Part shown: positions 1 to 10,053 of the stretch, one piece after another | Position numbering within the stretch: the first letter of the stretch is position 1 | Layout of the letters: every line of letters begins with the position of its first letter | Origin: Pseudothauera nasutitermitis | GTDB lineage: Bacteria > Pseudomonadota > Gammaproteobacteria > Burkholderiales > Rhodocyclaceae | Direction of reading: 5' to 3' | Length of the DNA stretch: 64,000 bases | Assembly (NCBI RefSeq): GCF_004801295.1 | Contig: NZ_SSOC01000006.1 | Coordinates: 1-64,000 of the forward strand | Notes under the pieces: generated by a model | The model's database searches: none | Told to the model about the DNA's origin: nothing | The model's input: the letters and a program-made list of their open reading frames with translations, nothing else | Program-made: the position numbers and the translations under genes

Positions 1-75
1 ACGGCCAGTCTCATTGACGCCATGCACGGCAAATACGTTCTTGGCGAGATCGATTCCAGCGGTCACAATGCTCAT
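1..75 (-). mobile_element. IS110-family transposase, N-terminal 25 codons (partial)
   Basis: The reverse strand opens with ATG at 75 and reads MSIVTAGIDLAKNVFAVHGV and on to the window edge. This is the characteristic N-terminus of IS110/IS1111-family DEDD transposases; the D of GIDLAKN is the first acidic catalytic residue of the RuvC-like fold. The gene runs off the left end, so family subgroup and integrity cannot be judged. The adjacent DNA on its upstream side is structured (10-bp inverted repeat) and then meets integron-like core sequences, which fits elements of this family that target cassette attC sites. Confidence 0.85.
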
Positions 76-175
76 GGACTTCCCCTGTCGGACGGATTGA
101 TGAGAGTTCGCACTTCCCATCGTGGCATTCAGGTGCCGATTACCGCAATGCGGTCAGGCCGGGACGGGGAAGTCC
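76..175 (-). ncRNA. structured 5' non-coding end of the IS110-type element (possible bridge RNA region)
   Basis: Directly upstream of the transposase start lies a perfect 10-bp inverted repeat, GGACTTCCCC at 76-85 and GGGGAAGTCC at 166-175, enclosing smaller hairpins such as ACCGC-AAT-GCGGT near 151-163. IS110-group elements are known to encode a structured bridge RNA in the non-coding end next to the recombinase gene. That this segment is such an RNA is inference; it could also be a simple regulatory hairpin or element terminus. Confidence 0.35.
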
Positions 176-184
176 CTTTCATTC

Positions 185-191
185 GTTAGAA
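185..191. other. integron-like core site (GTTAGAA) at the element/cassette junction
   Basis: GTTAGAA matches the GTTRRRY core of attC sites except for the last base. It sits between the IS110-type end and the first unknown ORF, where a preceding attC half would be expected if the element had inserted into an attC site. Weak evidence taken alone; the two better core sites at 678 and 1383 support it. Confidence 0.35.
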
Positions 192-196
192 ATCTT

Positions 197-682
197 ATGC
201 AACTGTCCATTTCATCAATAAGTCAAGCATTCTTCGCCTGGGCAGACCAAGCGTTATCTCAGCCAATTCCGAGCTCGACCGTAGCATTCCACTTCAATCT
301 CTACGAGGGGCGGGAGTCAGTGCATGTCCAGCTCATAGGCATTGATTCCTTTGTTCTTGGCGATGTTTCAGAGCGGGACTACTGGCCCGGCTCGGAGACG
401 TTTAGTACAGGAGAGAACATTTTCGAGATTCCGTTCTCCGTAGCTGGCGCTGGCTGGCAAGAATGGCAGCAAACCAGCATCGCGATGGCTCAGTCCTACA
501 TTATCAATGGCAACAAGTCGAACGTTCTCAAGATACACGCGGCGTGGGAATTGGCTTTGTCGATGGGGATATGTATGTACTCTGGCAATCATCAGCCATC
601 TAATATGGTGCTCAACCACGCTCCCTTCGGTCGCTGGACGCTGCACCATAAAGCCGCGCAGCGCCAGCTAGATCTACGTTAG
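197..682 (+). CDS. hypothetical protein, probable integron gene-cassette ORF
   Basis: A 161-residue protein starting MQLSISSISQAFF that I do not recognise. It is soluble-looking, without membrane segments or a signal peptide, and rich in Trp near its middle. ATG 197 lies 6 bases after a core-like GTTAGAA and the stop codon overlaps GTTAGGC at 678, so the gene fills the space between two recombination-site-like cores, as cassette genes do. An upstream GTG at 122 keeps the frame open but lies inside the IS end, so I prefer 197. Base composition is visibly AT-richer than the chromosomal genes to the right, consistent with acquisition. No ribosome-binding site stands out. Confidence 0.6.
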   Translation: MQLSISSISQAFFAWADQALSQPIPSSTVAFHFNLYEGRESVHVQLIGIDSFVLGDVSERDYWPGSETFSTGENIFEIPFSVAGAGWQEWQQTSIAMAQSYIINGNKSNVLKIHAAWELALSMGICMYSGNHQPSNMVLNHAPFGRWTLHHKAAQRQLDLR

Positions 683-684
683 GC
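610..684 (+). other. possible attC site between cassette ORFs
   Basis: GCTCAAC (610-616, fits RYYYAAC) and GTTAGGC (678-684, fits GTTRRRY) are 75 nt end to end, within the usual attC size range. The span contains an imperfect hairpin (GCTGGACGCTGC paired with GCAGCGCCAGC). The left half lies inside the coding sequence, and the L-type inner boxes are poor, so only the right core is convincing. Confidence 0.4.
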
Positions 685-709
685 TTCATCAACAACCGGT
701 TGCGGCCAT

Positions 710-1381
710 ATGGACTGGAAACCAAAAACAACCAATCCCGCAATACTTACGGCCTTGTCTGACTACCGCGACTTTCTCATGCGGATAGCAACTCTTTACG
801 CAGGCACTAGGCTTGTCGAGTTAATCGATCTATTTGCACTCGGCGGCGAGACAAAGATTGCTATATCTGATGACTTTCCCGAAGGAATGACCACCATCCG
901 GACAGTAGATCAGTTGTCCAAATCCATTCAATGCGGAGAGTATGGGCAACTTGCATTAGGGCTTGGAGTGATCCAGTTATGCACCGCCTTCGAGATATTC
1001 TTTGATAGTGCTGCAAGCTCCCACGGAGTCGCCGTCTCACAGGCTGACTCATTTGACGCGACCCATCATTCGATTGGCGGAACAGTCAAGCTGGGTAACA
1101 AGACGCTGATGCAGATTAGGAAGCTCCACCTCTCATTGGGAGTCAATAGTCCAATGAATTCCGACGAAGTTTTGATCAAACTCGCGTCGATCATCGAAGC
1201 ACGGAACTGCTTTACTCACGCCGGCGGCTTGGTGAAAACTCTCAAAGCTAAAGAGAGACTGTGGGCATACCGAATCCCGAGCACCGTTGGGCAACCTTTG
1301 AAGCTCAAAGACAACCACCTCGATGACTTCTTGCATTACATGGCAATCAACACCTTGGCGTTTGTCAACAACGTGCCATGA
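710..1381 (+). CDS. hypothetical protein, probable integron gene-cassette ORF
   Basis: A 223-residue protein starting MDWKPKTTNPAIL that I do not recognise. It looks like an all-helical soluble protein with a central acidic stretch and an RNCFTHAGG segment reminiscent of HEPN/RiboL-PSP-HEPN-like proteins (R-N-x-x-x-H), which would suggest an RNase-type or defence role. That is a guess from one motif. It starts 26 bases after GTTAGGC at 678 and its stop is followed after one base by GCCTAAC, exactly the arrangement of a mobile cassette. Composition is AT-richer than the flanking chromosome. Confidence 0.65.
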   Translation: MDWKPKTTNPAILTALSDYRDFLMRIATLYAGTRLVELIDLFALGGETKIAISDDFPEGMTTIRTVDQLSKSIQCGEYGQLALGLGVIQLCTAFEIFFDSAASSHGVAVSQADSFDATHHSIGGTVKLGNKTLMQIRKLHLSLGVNSPMNSDEVLIKLASIIEARNCFTHAGGLVKTLKAKERLWAYRIPSTVGQPLKLKDNHLDDFLHYMAINTLAFVNNVP

Positions 1382-1382
1382 A

Positions 1383-1412
1383 GCCTAACTCCTCAGTCAA
1401 GCAGACTGGGCG
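1383..1412 (+). other. attC left half (R''-L''), apparently truncated
   Basis: GCCTAAC at 1383-1389 is a perfect RYYYAAC and is followed by a C-rich/TCAAGC stretch like the L'' region of many attC sites. No matching GTTRRRY occurs in the next 130 bases, so the right half of this site is missing. The break between cassette DNA and chromosome probably lies near 1405-1425. Confidence 0.55.
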
Positions 1413-1520
1413 GTTCCTACGGTTTTGTGGATGCCCGGGACAAACGGCTTCGGAGTGTGCCTTGCTGCGTGGCCACAAAACTCTCGACACATCGTGCTGA
1501 TTCATGGAGAGGCCACTTAT

Positions 1521-1931
1521 ATGGCTACCGTTCCTTTCTCATCCGACCCCGAGCAGGATCCCCGGGTCCGCGCGGTATTTGACGATATCCGCGCCACCCG
1601 CAAGACGGATTTCATCAACAACATGTGGCGGGCGCTGGCCTTCGATCCGGCGCTGCTGGAGCGCACCTGGGGCGAGGTCAAGGCGTTGATGGCCACGCCG
1701 ACGGCGCTGGACCCGCTCACCAAGGAAATGATCTACATCGCGGTGTCCGTCGCCAATTCCTGCGGCTACTGCGTGCATTCCCATACGGCCGCAGCCAAAG
1801 CCAAGGGGATGACGGCCGAACAGCATGCCGAACTGCTGGCGATCGTCTCGTTGGCGGCAAAGACCAACCACCTGGCAACCGGCCTGCAGGTGCCGGTGGA
1901 CGAGGTGTTCGACCTGGGACGCGGCGCATAG
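1521..1931 (+). CDS. carboxymuconolactone decarboxylase / AhpD-like protein
   Basis: A 136-residue protein of the CMD/AhpD family. Residues around 76-90 read NSCGYCVHSH, the CxxCxxxH redox motif typical of alkylhydroperoxidase-like members, so a thiol-dependent peroxidase or reductase role is likely rather than decarboxylation. ATG 1521 is chosen because residues from here match the family; the frame is open further upstream to 1425 but that part is not conserved-looking. It stands alone next to the cassette remnant and ends 64 bases before the convergent MFS gene. The physiological substrate cannot be read from the sequence. Confidence 0.8.
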   Translation: MATVPFSSDPEQDPRVRAVFDDIRATRKTDFINNMWRALAFDPALLERTWGEVKALMATPTALDPLTKEMIYIAVSVANSCGYCVHSHTAAAKAKGMTAEQHAELLAIVSLAAKTNHLATGLQVPVDEVFDLGRGA

Positions 1932-1995
1932 CAGCCGAACCCGTGCCTGCGCCGCTCGACTTCGGCGCGGCATCTTCGGGGATTGTGCAGCGTAG

Positions 1996-3258
1996 CTACG
2001 GCTGCGCGGCCACCGCCTGCCGTGGCGTGGCCTTCGCCGCCACGCCGATGCCCACCAGCCCGGCGGAGGCCACGCTCAGCACGAGCGCGGCCGCAGAGCC
2101 GTAGAAGATGCCGGAATCCAGGCCGGCATCCAGCATCGCGCCGAACACCGGCGCGGCCACGCAGAACCCCAGATCGAGGCCGGAATACACCGTGCCGTAC
2201 ACCCGTCCGGTGGCGCCCGGCGGCGCGGCGCGCTTGATCAGCATGTCGCGCGAAGGGCCGGCCAGGCCGGTGCCCAGGCCGGCCACTGCGGCGAGCGAGA
2301 GCGCCGCGATGCCGGGCAGCCAGCCGCTGCCGGCCAGTGCCAGCAATGTGGCGGAGGCGAGCAGGCTGACGCTGATGACCAGCTCCAGACGTGCCACCCG
2401 GCCGACCAAGAAGCCGCCCGCCACCATGCCGGCCGCGCCGAACAGCATGTAGCCGGTGACCACCATGGAGGTCAGCGCCAGCGGCAGGGCGTAGAGATGC
2501 TGAAGCGCCGGGCTGGCGAAATTCTGGATGACGCTGAGCGCGCAGGTGCTCCAGAAGAAGAACGAGAAGCACAGCCACACCGAGCGCAGCTTGAGGAAGG
2601 CGAGCGGGTGCTCGCGCGTCGGCGCCGCATGGGTGGCGGCCCTGTGCGGGGTAGCGGCGCGTATGCCCTGGCGGTCGTCCAGCGCGTCGCGGTGCCACAC
2701 CATGATGGCCAGCACCGCGGCCGCCAGCAGTCCGCCGCACAGGCAGGCCAGGCGCCAGGAACCCGTGGCGGCGGCGATGCCGGCCATGAACACCGGCGCG
2801 GCGGCCCAGCCGAGGTTGCCGGAAATGCCATGCACGGAAAAACCGTGGCCCAGTCGCTGCGGAGAGACGCGCTTGTTGAGGATGGTGAAATCCACCGGAT
2901 GGAAGGGCGCATTGCCCAGCCCGGCGATGGCCGAGGCCGCCACCAGCCCGAAGTAGCCGGTGGCCGTGCTGGCGACCAGGCCCGCGATGGCGAAGCAGGC
3001 CAGCGCGAAGAACAGCACCGGGCGGGCGCCCACGCGGTCCACGACGAAGCCGGCCAGCGCCTGCCCGACGCCGGAAATCACGAAGAACACCGACACCATC
3101 AGGCCGAGTTCGGAATAGCTGAAGCCGAATTCCGCGATCAGGAACGGAAACAGCGGCGGCAGCAGCATGTGGAAGAAGTGAGAAGAGCCGTGTGCCAGGC
3201 CGATCAGGCCGATGGTGCGGGCATCCTGTTTCAGTGTGTTGGGGTTGGGCGTGCTCAT
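1996..3258 (-). CDS. MFS transporter (Fsr-like)
   Basis: A 420-residue major facilitator with about 12 hydrophobic segments. The N-terminus contains LAHGSSHFFHMLLPPLFP, resembling fosmidomycin-resistance-type (Fsr) exporters, and the loop after TM2 has DRVGARP, the MFS motif-A type. ATG 3258 (MSTPNPN) is preferred over upstream in-frame starts that would overlap the divergent regulator promoter. Its partner is the AraC-type regulator starting 65 bases away on the other strand, so the pair is probably a regulated drug or metabolite efflux unit. Substrate unknown. Confidence 0.8.
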   Translation of the reverse strand: MSTPNPNTLKQDARTIGLIGLAHGSSHFFHMLLPPLFPFLIAEFGFSYSELGLMVSVFFVISGVGQALAGFVVDRVGARPVLFFALACFAIAGLVASTATGYFGLVAASAIAGLGNAPFHPVDFTILNKRVSPQRLGHGFSVHGISGNLGWAAAPVFMAGIAAATGSWRLACLCGGLLAAAVLAIMVWHRDALDDRQGIRAATPHRAATHAAPTREHPLAFLKLRSVWLCFSFFFWSTCALSVIQNFASPALQHLYALPLALTSMVVTGYMLFGAAGMVAGGFLVGRVARLELVISVSLLASATLLALAGSGWLPGIAALSLAAVAGLGTGLAGPSRDMLIKRAAPPGATGRVYGTVYSGLDLGFCVAAPVFGAMLDAGLDSGIFYGSAAALVLSVASAGLVGIGVAAKATPRQAVAAQP

Positions 3259-3262
3259 GAAG

Positions 3263-3325
3263 GCGATCATAGTCAGCGGCATGCCGTCCGATATACGATA
3301 GCAAGCCAACTACTGTCGCGATCAT
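3263..3325. promoter_or_regulatory. shared divergent promoter with direct repeats
   Basis: The 65-base gap between the MFS gene and the AraC-type gene carries GCGATCAT twice in direct orientation (3263-3270 and 3318-3325). Direct repeats are the usual arrangement of AraC-family half-sites, so control of both genes from here is plausible. The right copy overlaps the regulator start codon. Inference from position and repeats only. Confidence 0.3.
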
Positions 3326-4232
3326 GCCAAGCCACGCCGTTGCCGATCCCTCCGCCCCGTCCCCGCGCCGCACGGTCCGCCCGTCCGCAACGCAAGGGCG
3401 TGGCGCGTGCGTGCCGGCGGTCACGCCGCATCTGTTCGTGCCCACCGGGCAGCGTCCGGTACGCGCCAAGGCGCGCCAGTTGAGCGCGGCCACGCAGGTG
3501 ATCCCGCACAGCCACGCATGGGCGCAGATGTCGATTTCCACCACCGGGGTGATCCGCCTGAGCGTGCCCACCGGCACCTACATCGTGCCGCCTTCGCGCG
3601 CGGTATGGATTCCGCCGGAAGTGGAGCATACGGTGACCATGGTGGAAGACGCCGACCTGCGTACCCTGTACTTTCACCAGCCTGCGGGGTGCTGCGGGCC
3701 TGGCGTGCCGCCCGGTGAGGAGGAGCCATGGCGCCGCTGTCGGGTATTGCACGTCTCCGAACTGCTGCGCGCGCTGGTGCGCGAGATGCCCAGCGTGCCG
3801 GACGACGTGGCGCTGCCGGCGGAAGCGCTGCGCCGTGAAGCCTTGCTGAGTGCGTTGATCCTGGAAGAGATGCGTACCGCCCACGCGGTGCGCCTGGGCG
3901 TGGACCTGCCACGCGACAAGCGCCTGCGCGCGCTGTGCGAGGCGGTGCTGGCCGACCCCACGCGGCACGAAACGCTCGATGGCTGGGCGCGCGACACCGG
4001 CGCCAGCCCGCGCACCGTCGCCCGGCTGTTCCGCCAGGAACTGGGCAGCACCTTCTCCCAATGGCGCCAGCAGGTGATCCTGGCGAAAGCCGTGGCGCTG
4101 GCCGCCGGGCGGCGGCCGATCAACCAGATCGCCGCCGAACTGGGCTACAACAGCCCGAGCGCGTTCAGCGCCATGGTGCGCCGGGCGGTGGGCATGTCGC
4201 CGGCGCGCTTCCTGGGCGCGCAGCAGGGTTGA
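3324..4232 (+). CDS. AraC-family transcriptional regulator with N-terminal cupin
   Basis: A 302-residue protein. Residues about 45-110 form a cupin-like sensor (PHSHAWAQMS, then VPPSRAVWIPPEVEHTV) and residues about 195-300 hold the two helix-turn-helix units of AraC/XylS proteins, ending in ELGYNSPSAFSAMVRR, the typical second HTH. It is divergent from the Fsr-like MFS gene and probably controls it in response to a small ligand bound by the cupin. ATG 3324 gives an N-terminal extension of about 40 residues compared with the family; a later start is possible but none has a clear ribosome site. Confidence 0.85.
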   Translation: MPSHAVADPSAPSPRRTVRPSATQGRGACVPAVTPHLFVPTGQRPVRAKARQLSAATQVIPHSHAWAQMSISTTGVIRLSVPTGTYIVPPSRAVWIPPEVEHTVTMVEDADLRTLYFHQPAGCCGPGVPPGEEEPWRRCRVLHVSELLRALVREMPSVPDDVALPAEALRREALLSALILEEMRTAHAVRLGVDLPRDKRLRALCEAVLADPTRHETLDGWARDTGASPRTVARLFRQELGSTFSQWRQQVILAKAVALAAGRRPINQIAAELGYNSPSAFSAMVRRAVGMSPARFLGAQQG

Positions 4233-4371
4233 AGCGCCGGGCGCGGATCATGCCTTGCCCGGGATGCTTCGACTTCGCGCCCGCGCGCGGCTACCATTCG
4301 GCCGCCCCCGAAGGCGGCGGGCAAACGCAGGCCAAAACCCAAACCCCCGACCGACCGTGACCGGAGTTGCC

Positions 4372-4980
4372 ATGACCCAGACCGAATCCCCCGCCCCGTT
4401 CCGCAGCCTGTGCGTGTATTGCGGTTCCGCCAACGGACGGCTCGACGACTACGCGGGTGCCGCCCGCGCGCTGGCCGCCGCCATGGTGGAGCGTGGCATC
4501 CGCCTGGTGTATGGCGGCGCCAGCGTGGGCATCATGGGCGCGGTGGCCGACGAGGTGCTGCGCCTGGGCGGCGAGGCGGTGGGCGTGATTCCCGAATCGC
4601 TGATGCGCAAGGAGCTCGCCCATGCCAAGCTCACCGAACTGCACGTCACGCCGTCCATGCATGCGCGCAAGACGCTGATGGCCGAACTGGCCGACGGTTT
4701 CGTCGCCCTGCCGGGCGGCATCGGCACCTTCGAGGAACTCTTCGAGGTGTGGACCTGGGGGCAACTCGGCTTCCACCGCAAGCCCTGCGGCCTGCTCAAC
4801 GTGGCCGGTTATTACGACGGGCTCACCGGCTTCCTCGATCACGCCGCGCAGGAGCAGTTCGTGCGTGCCGAGCATCGCGCCATGCTGGTGGTGGAAAGCG
4901 ATCCGGTGAGGCTGCTCGAGCGCTACGCCGCCTATCAGCCGCCCGCGCTGGCGAAGTGGGTGGAGCGCGGGCAGACCTGA
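4372..4980 (+). CDS. LOG-family nucleoside 5'-monophosphate phosphoribohydrolase
   Basis: A 202-residue protein of the LONELY GUY family, formerly called lysine decarboxylase-like. It shows CVYCGSANG near the N-terminus, VYGGASVGIMG, and the signature PGGIGTFEELFEV around residues 110-122 that forms the catalytic site. These enzymes cleave ribose 5-phosphate from nucleoside monophosphates, including cytokinin ribotides. ATG 4372 follows GGAG by six bases and the family begins here; the upstream open frame to 4255 is spurious. It stands alone, convergent with the acetyltransferase gene. Confidence 0.9.
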   Translation: MTQTESPAPFRSLCVYCGSANGRLDDYAGAARALAAAMVERGIRLVYGGASVGIMGAVADEVLRLGGEAVGVIPESLMRKELAHAKLTELHVTPSMHARKTLMAELADGFVALPGGIGTFEELFEVWTWGQLGFHRKPCGLLNVAGYYDGLTGFLDHAAQEQFVRAEHRAMLVVESDPVRLLERYAAYQPPALAKWVERGQT

Positions 4981-4984
4981 TGTT

Positions 4985-5422
4985 CTAGCCACCGCGCGGG
5001 CCCAGCGCTTTGGTCAGACGCACCAGCGGGAAACGCCCTCCCTGCGTCACCGCGCCATCCGTGGCGTAGCCGAGCTTCAGGTAGAAGTCGAGTACCTCCA
5101 GCTTGCCGGTGACCAGCGCTTCGCGCAGGCCGGTCTCGTAGGCCCATGTTTCCAGGCCCTGCATCAGCAGGCGGCCGATGCCTTGGCCCTGGCGATCCAC
5201 CGCGACGGTGATGCGTTCGAACTTGGCCTTGCCTTCGTAGTTGCGCAGGCGGCCGGTGGCGGCCGGGGTCGGGCCGTCCATGATCAACAGATAGTCGACC
5301 TTTTCCCCCGGCTTCTCGTCGATTTCGCCTGCCACCGGAATGTCCAGGCTCAACGCCACTTGTATCCGCAGATAATGCACGGCGGCCAATTGCCAGGTCT
5401 CTGCGACCCGAATGATTTCCAT
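4985..5422 (-). CDS. GNAT-family N-acetyltransferase
   Basis: A 145-residue acetyltransferase. RQGQGIGRLLM near residues 76-86 is the Q/RxxGxG/A acetyl-CoA loop and LDFYLKLGY near the end is the usual helix-turn of ElaA/GNAT proteins. No substrate can be assigned. It lies 12 bases downstream of the histidinol-phosphate aminotransferase gene in the same direction, so the two are very likely co-transcribed, which might point to acetylation of an amine or amino-acid-related product. Confidence 0.85.
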   Translation of the reverse strand: MEIIRVAETWQLAAVHYLRIQVALSLDIPVAGEIDEKPGEKVDYLLIMDGPTPAATGRLRNYEGKAKFERITVAVDRQGQGIGRLLMQGLETWAYETGLREALVTGKLEVLDFYLKLGYATDGAVTQGGRFPLVRLTKALGPRGG

Positions 5423-5434
5423 GATGTTTGCCCT

Positions 5435-6520
5435 TTATGTCTGCCGGTCCGCGGCGAGGCGCCGCAGCACTGCGAAGACTCGCCGGTTTTCCTCGTCGTT
5501 GCCGATGGTGACGCGGATCCAGTTGGGCAGGCCGGTCTCGCGCCCCGAGCGCAATACGATGCCTTCTTCCAGGAATACCCTGGCCGCCTCGTCGCCGTCG
5601 CGGCCGAGATCGATCATCAGGAAATTGGCGAAGCTGGGGATGTAGCCCAGGCCCAGCGCGTCGCAGCAGGCGTAGTAGTCGGCGAGCCCTTGCCGCACCG
5701 CAGCGACCGAGCGCGCGAGGAAGTCCTCGTCGTCCAGCGCGGCGGCGGCGGCGATCTGAGCAAGATGATTCACATTGGGCGGCGTCTTGACCTTGTGCAG
5801 CAGGCGTATCGTCTCCGCCCCGGCGGCCGCGTAGCCGATGCGCAGGCCGGCCAGGCCATAGGCCTTGGAGAAGGTGCGCAGCACGATCAGGTTGGCATGC
5901 CGGCGTGCGAGCGCGATGCCGTCCGGGAAGTCCGGCGCCGCGGCGTACTCTCCGTAGGCTTCGTCGAGCACCACCGCCACCTCCGGCGGCACGCGCTCGA
6001 GAAATGCCCGTAGCGCCCCCGAGGCGACCACGGTGCCCATCGGATTGTGGGGGTTGCAGAGCCAGACCAGGCGCGTGCGTGGGCCGATGGCCGCCGCGAC
6101 CGCGTCGAGGTCGATGGCGTATTCCCGCAGGGGAACCGTCACGACGCGTCCGCCGCTCACCTTGCTGGCGATCGTGTACCAGCCGAAGGAGGGTTCGGGG
6201 AGGACGACCTCGTCACCCTCGCCGACGAAAACCGAACAGATCAGCGACAGAATCTCGAAAATCCCGTTGCCGAACAGAAAACGCTCCGGTTCGAGATCGT
6301 GGCGGCGTGCCAGTTTGTTGCGCAGCGCGTCGCAGAAAGTGGCTGGGTAGCGCGAAGCCTCGCCGAGCGCTGCCGCCAGCGCCTCGCCGACCCGCGGCGA
6401 GTAGCCCAGGCTGTTCTCGTTGAGGGCCAGGTTGATCAGCCTGCCGTGCGCGCCGGATTCGTCCAGTGAGCGTGGAGGGTCGAAGCCACGGATGGCATCC
6501 AGGTGGTGGCGATACTTCAT
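5435..6520 (-). CDS. hisC: histidinol-phosphate aminotransferase (class I/II PLP enzyme)
   Basis: A 361-residue PLP-dependent aminotransferase. Hallmarks: LNENSLGYSP near the N-terminus, NPHNPMGT in the substrate/cofactor site, VLDEAYGEY, and TFSKAYGLAGLRIGY containing the PLP lysine. It transfers the amino group from glutamate in histidine synthesis, or to related keto acids. ATG 6520 is chosen over ATG 6529 because GGAGAG lies about 10 bases upstream of it but only 2 bases from the other. It is not in a his operon; coupling with a GNAT gene and separation from other his genes suggests it could be a second, specialised HisC paralogue. Confidence 0.85.
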   Translation of the reverse strand: MKYRHHLDAIRGFDPPRSLDESGAHGRLINLALNENSLGYSPRVGEALAAALGEASRYPATFCDALRNKLARRHDLEPERFLFGNGIFEILSLICSVFVGEGDEVVLPEPSFGWYTIASKVSGGRVVTVPLREYAIDLDAVAAAIGPRTRLVWLCNPHNPMGTVVASGALRAFLERVPPEVAVVLDEAYGEYAAAPDFPDGIALARRHANLIVLRTFSKAYGLAGLRIGYAAAGAETIRLLHKVKTPPNVNHLAQIAAAAALDDEDFLARSVAAVRQGLADYYACCDALGLGYIPSFANFLMIDLGRDGDEAARVFLEEGIVLRSGRETGLPNWIRVTIGNDEENRRVFAVLRRLAADRQT

Positions 6521-6545
6521 GGTGTGCATGCTCTCCCGTGCAGCC

Positions 6546-7583
6546 TCACGCGGCCGCTCCCGGTTCTCCCCAGCGCCACAGTCCGGCCGTGCCGGCCGCT
6601 CCCGGCCCCGAATTCAGCGCCGCGCCGCGCAGTTCTTCGCGCCCATGCGGCGCCAGCCAGGGCGCCAGCGGATCCTCGTCCAGCACCACTTCGGTCTCGA
6701 AACCGCGCCGGTACTTGCCGTTCGTGCCCGGCAGCAGGCCCAGGCTGATCTTCTCGCGCTCGTCGATGAAGCCGGGCGTCTGGAACAGATCGCGCGCATA
6801 GGCCCACAGGTGGGGGAAGTCGGTGATGCGCTCGACCGGCCCCAGTTCGGCCGGAAAGCGCGGCCGGTAGTTGGTGTCGTAAGAGGCCAGGGTGACGAAC
6901 AGACGCACGTCGGCGTCGGTCAATTGCTCGCCGAACAGGTAGCGCCGGCTCTGCAGACGGAAGTCGAGATCGGCCAGGCGGGCCTCGAAGACCGTCTTGG
7001 CCGCCGCCGCGGCACCGGTGGAGGTAGCGAACAGCACCTTGTAGGGGCCGTTGTTGACGTCGTCGAAGAGTTGCTGGTTGAGCAGGTCGATCTGCGCACG
7101 CAAGGCCTGCGGATAAAGATCCGGCGCGCCCGGGCGGTGCAGCGGTGCCCAGGCGGTCTCCAGGTCGATGCTCAAGGTATGGTAGTCGTTGGTGACGACC
7201 CGCCCGCTCGCCACTTCGACCACGGCCGGTACGGTGCCCCGCCGGTCGTAGCCCGGCAGCGTGCGGCGGTACAGCTCATTGAGGCGGGCCACCTTGAATA
7301 CCTCGTCCACGCCGCCGGGCTGGTCGTCGAATTCCCAGCCGTCGTCGCCGCGTGTCTTCACGTAGCCCACTGGGATCGCCTGCTCCAGCCCGAGCAGGCG
7401 GCGCACGATCAGTTGGCGGCGCGACCAGCCGCAGCCGGTGGATACGATCAGACGGTAGCGGCCGGCTTCGACCGGCAGTTGCGCAGGTCCGTCGCCAAAG
7501 CGTTGCGTGAACACGTTGCCCTGTCGTACGAAGGCGCCGTCGTGGCTTTGTTCCACGGTCTTTTCTGGATACACGGTTGCCAT
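6546..7583 (-). CDS. glutathione S-transferase, glutathionyl-hydroquinone reductase-like
   Basis: A 345-residue protein with the overall plan of Xi-class GSTs (YqjG/PcpF/ECM4 type): thioredoxin-like N-terminal domain with STGCGWSRR as the likely catalytic cysteine region, then an all-helical C-terminal domain containing DADVRLFVTLASYD and a FQTPGF segment. Xi-class enzymes use glutathione to reduce glutathionyl-hydroquinones. The usual CPWA is replaced here by CGWS, which keeps the cysteine but marks a sub-branch. ATG 7583 has AAGGA seven bases upstream. It follows the TonB receptor gene in the same direction. Confidence 0.8.
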   Translation of the reverse strand: MATVYPEKTVEQSHDGAFVRQGNVFTQRFGDGPAQLPVEAGRYRLIVSTGCGWSRRQLIVRRLLGLEQAIPVGYVKTRGDDGWEFDDQPGGVDEVFKVARLNELYRRTLPGYDRRGTVPAVVEVASGRVVTNDYHTLSIDLETAWAPLHRPGAPDLYPQALRAQIDLLNQQLFDDVNNGPYKVLFATSTGAAAAAKTVFEARLADLDFRLQSRRYLFGEQLTDADVRLFVTLASYDTNYRPRFPAELGPVERITDFPHLWAYARDLFQTPGFIDEREKISLGLLPGTNGKYRRGFETEVVLDEDPLAPWLAPHGREELRGAALNSGPGAAGTAGLWRWGEPGAAA

Positions 7584-7687
7584 GTCATTTTCCTTGGAAG
7601 GGTTTTGCGGGTGCCTGGATGTTCGCCGCCTGGGCGTGCCGGGGCCCATGCCGGCGGAGCGCGGTGCGGCGCCGTTCTTTCATCCGC

Positions 7688-9979
<2,292 letters not shown>

Positions 9980-10053
9980 GACGTTCTCCGGAAAGTTCTT
10001 TCGTCGGGGGGAAGGAAACCGAGGCCCGGTGCGCAGGCGGCGGGCCGGTGTGC

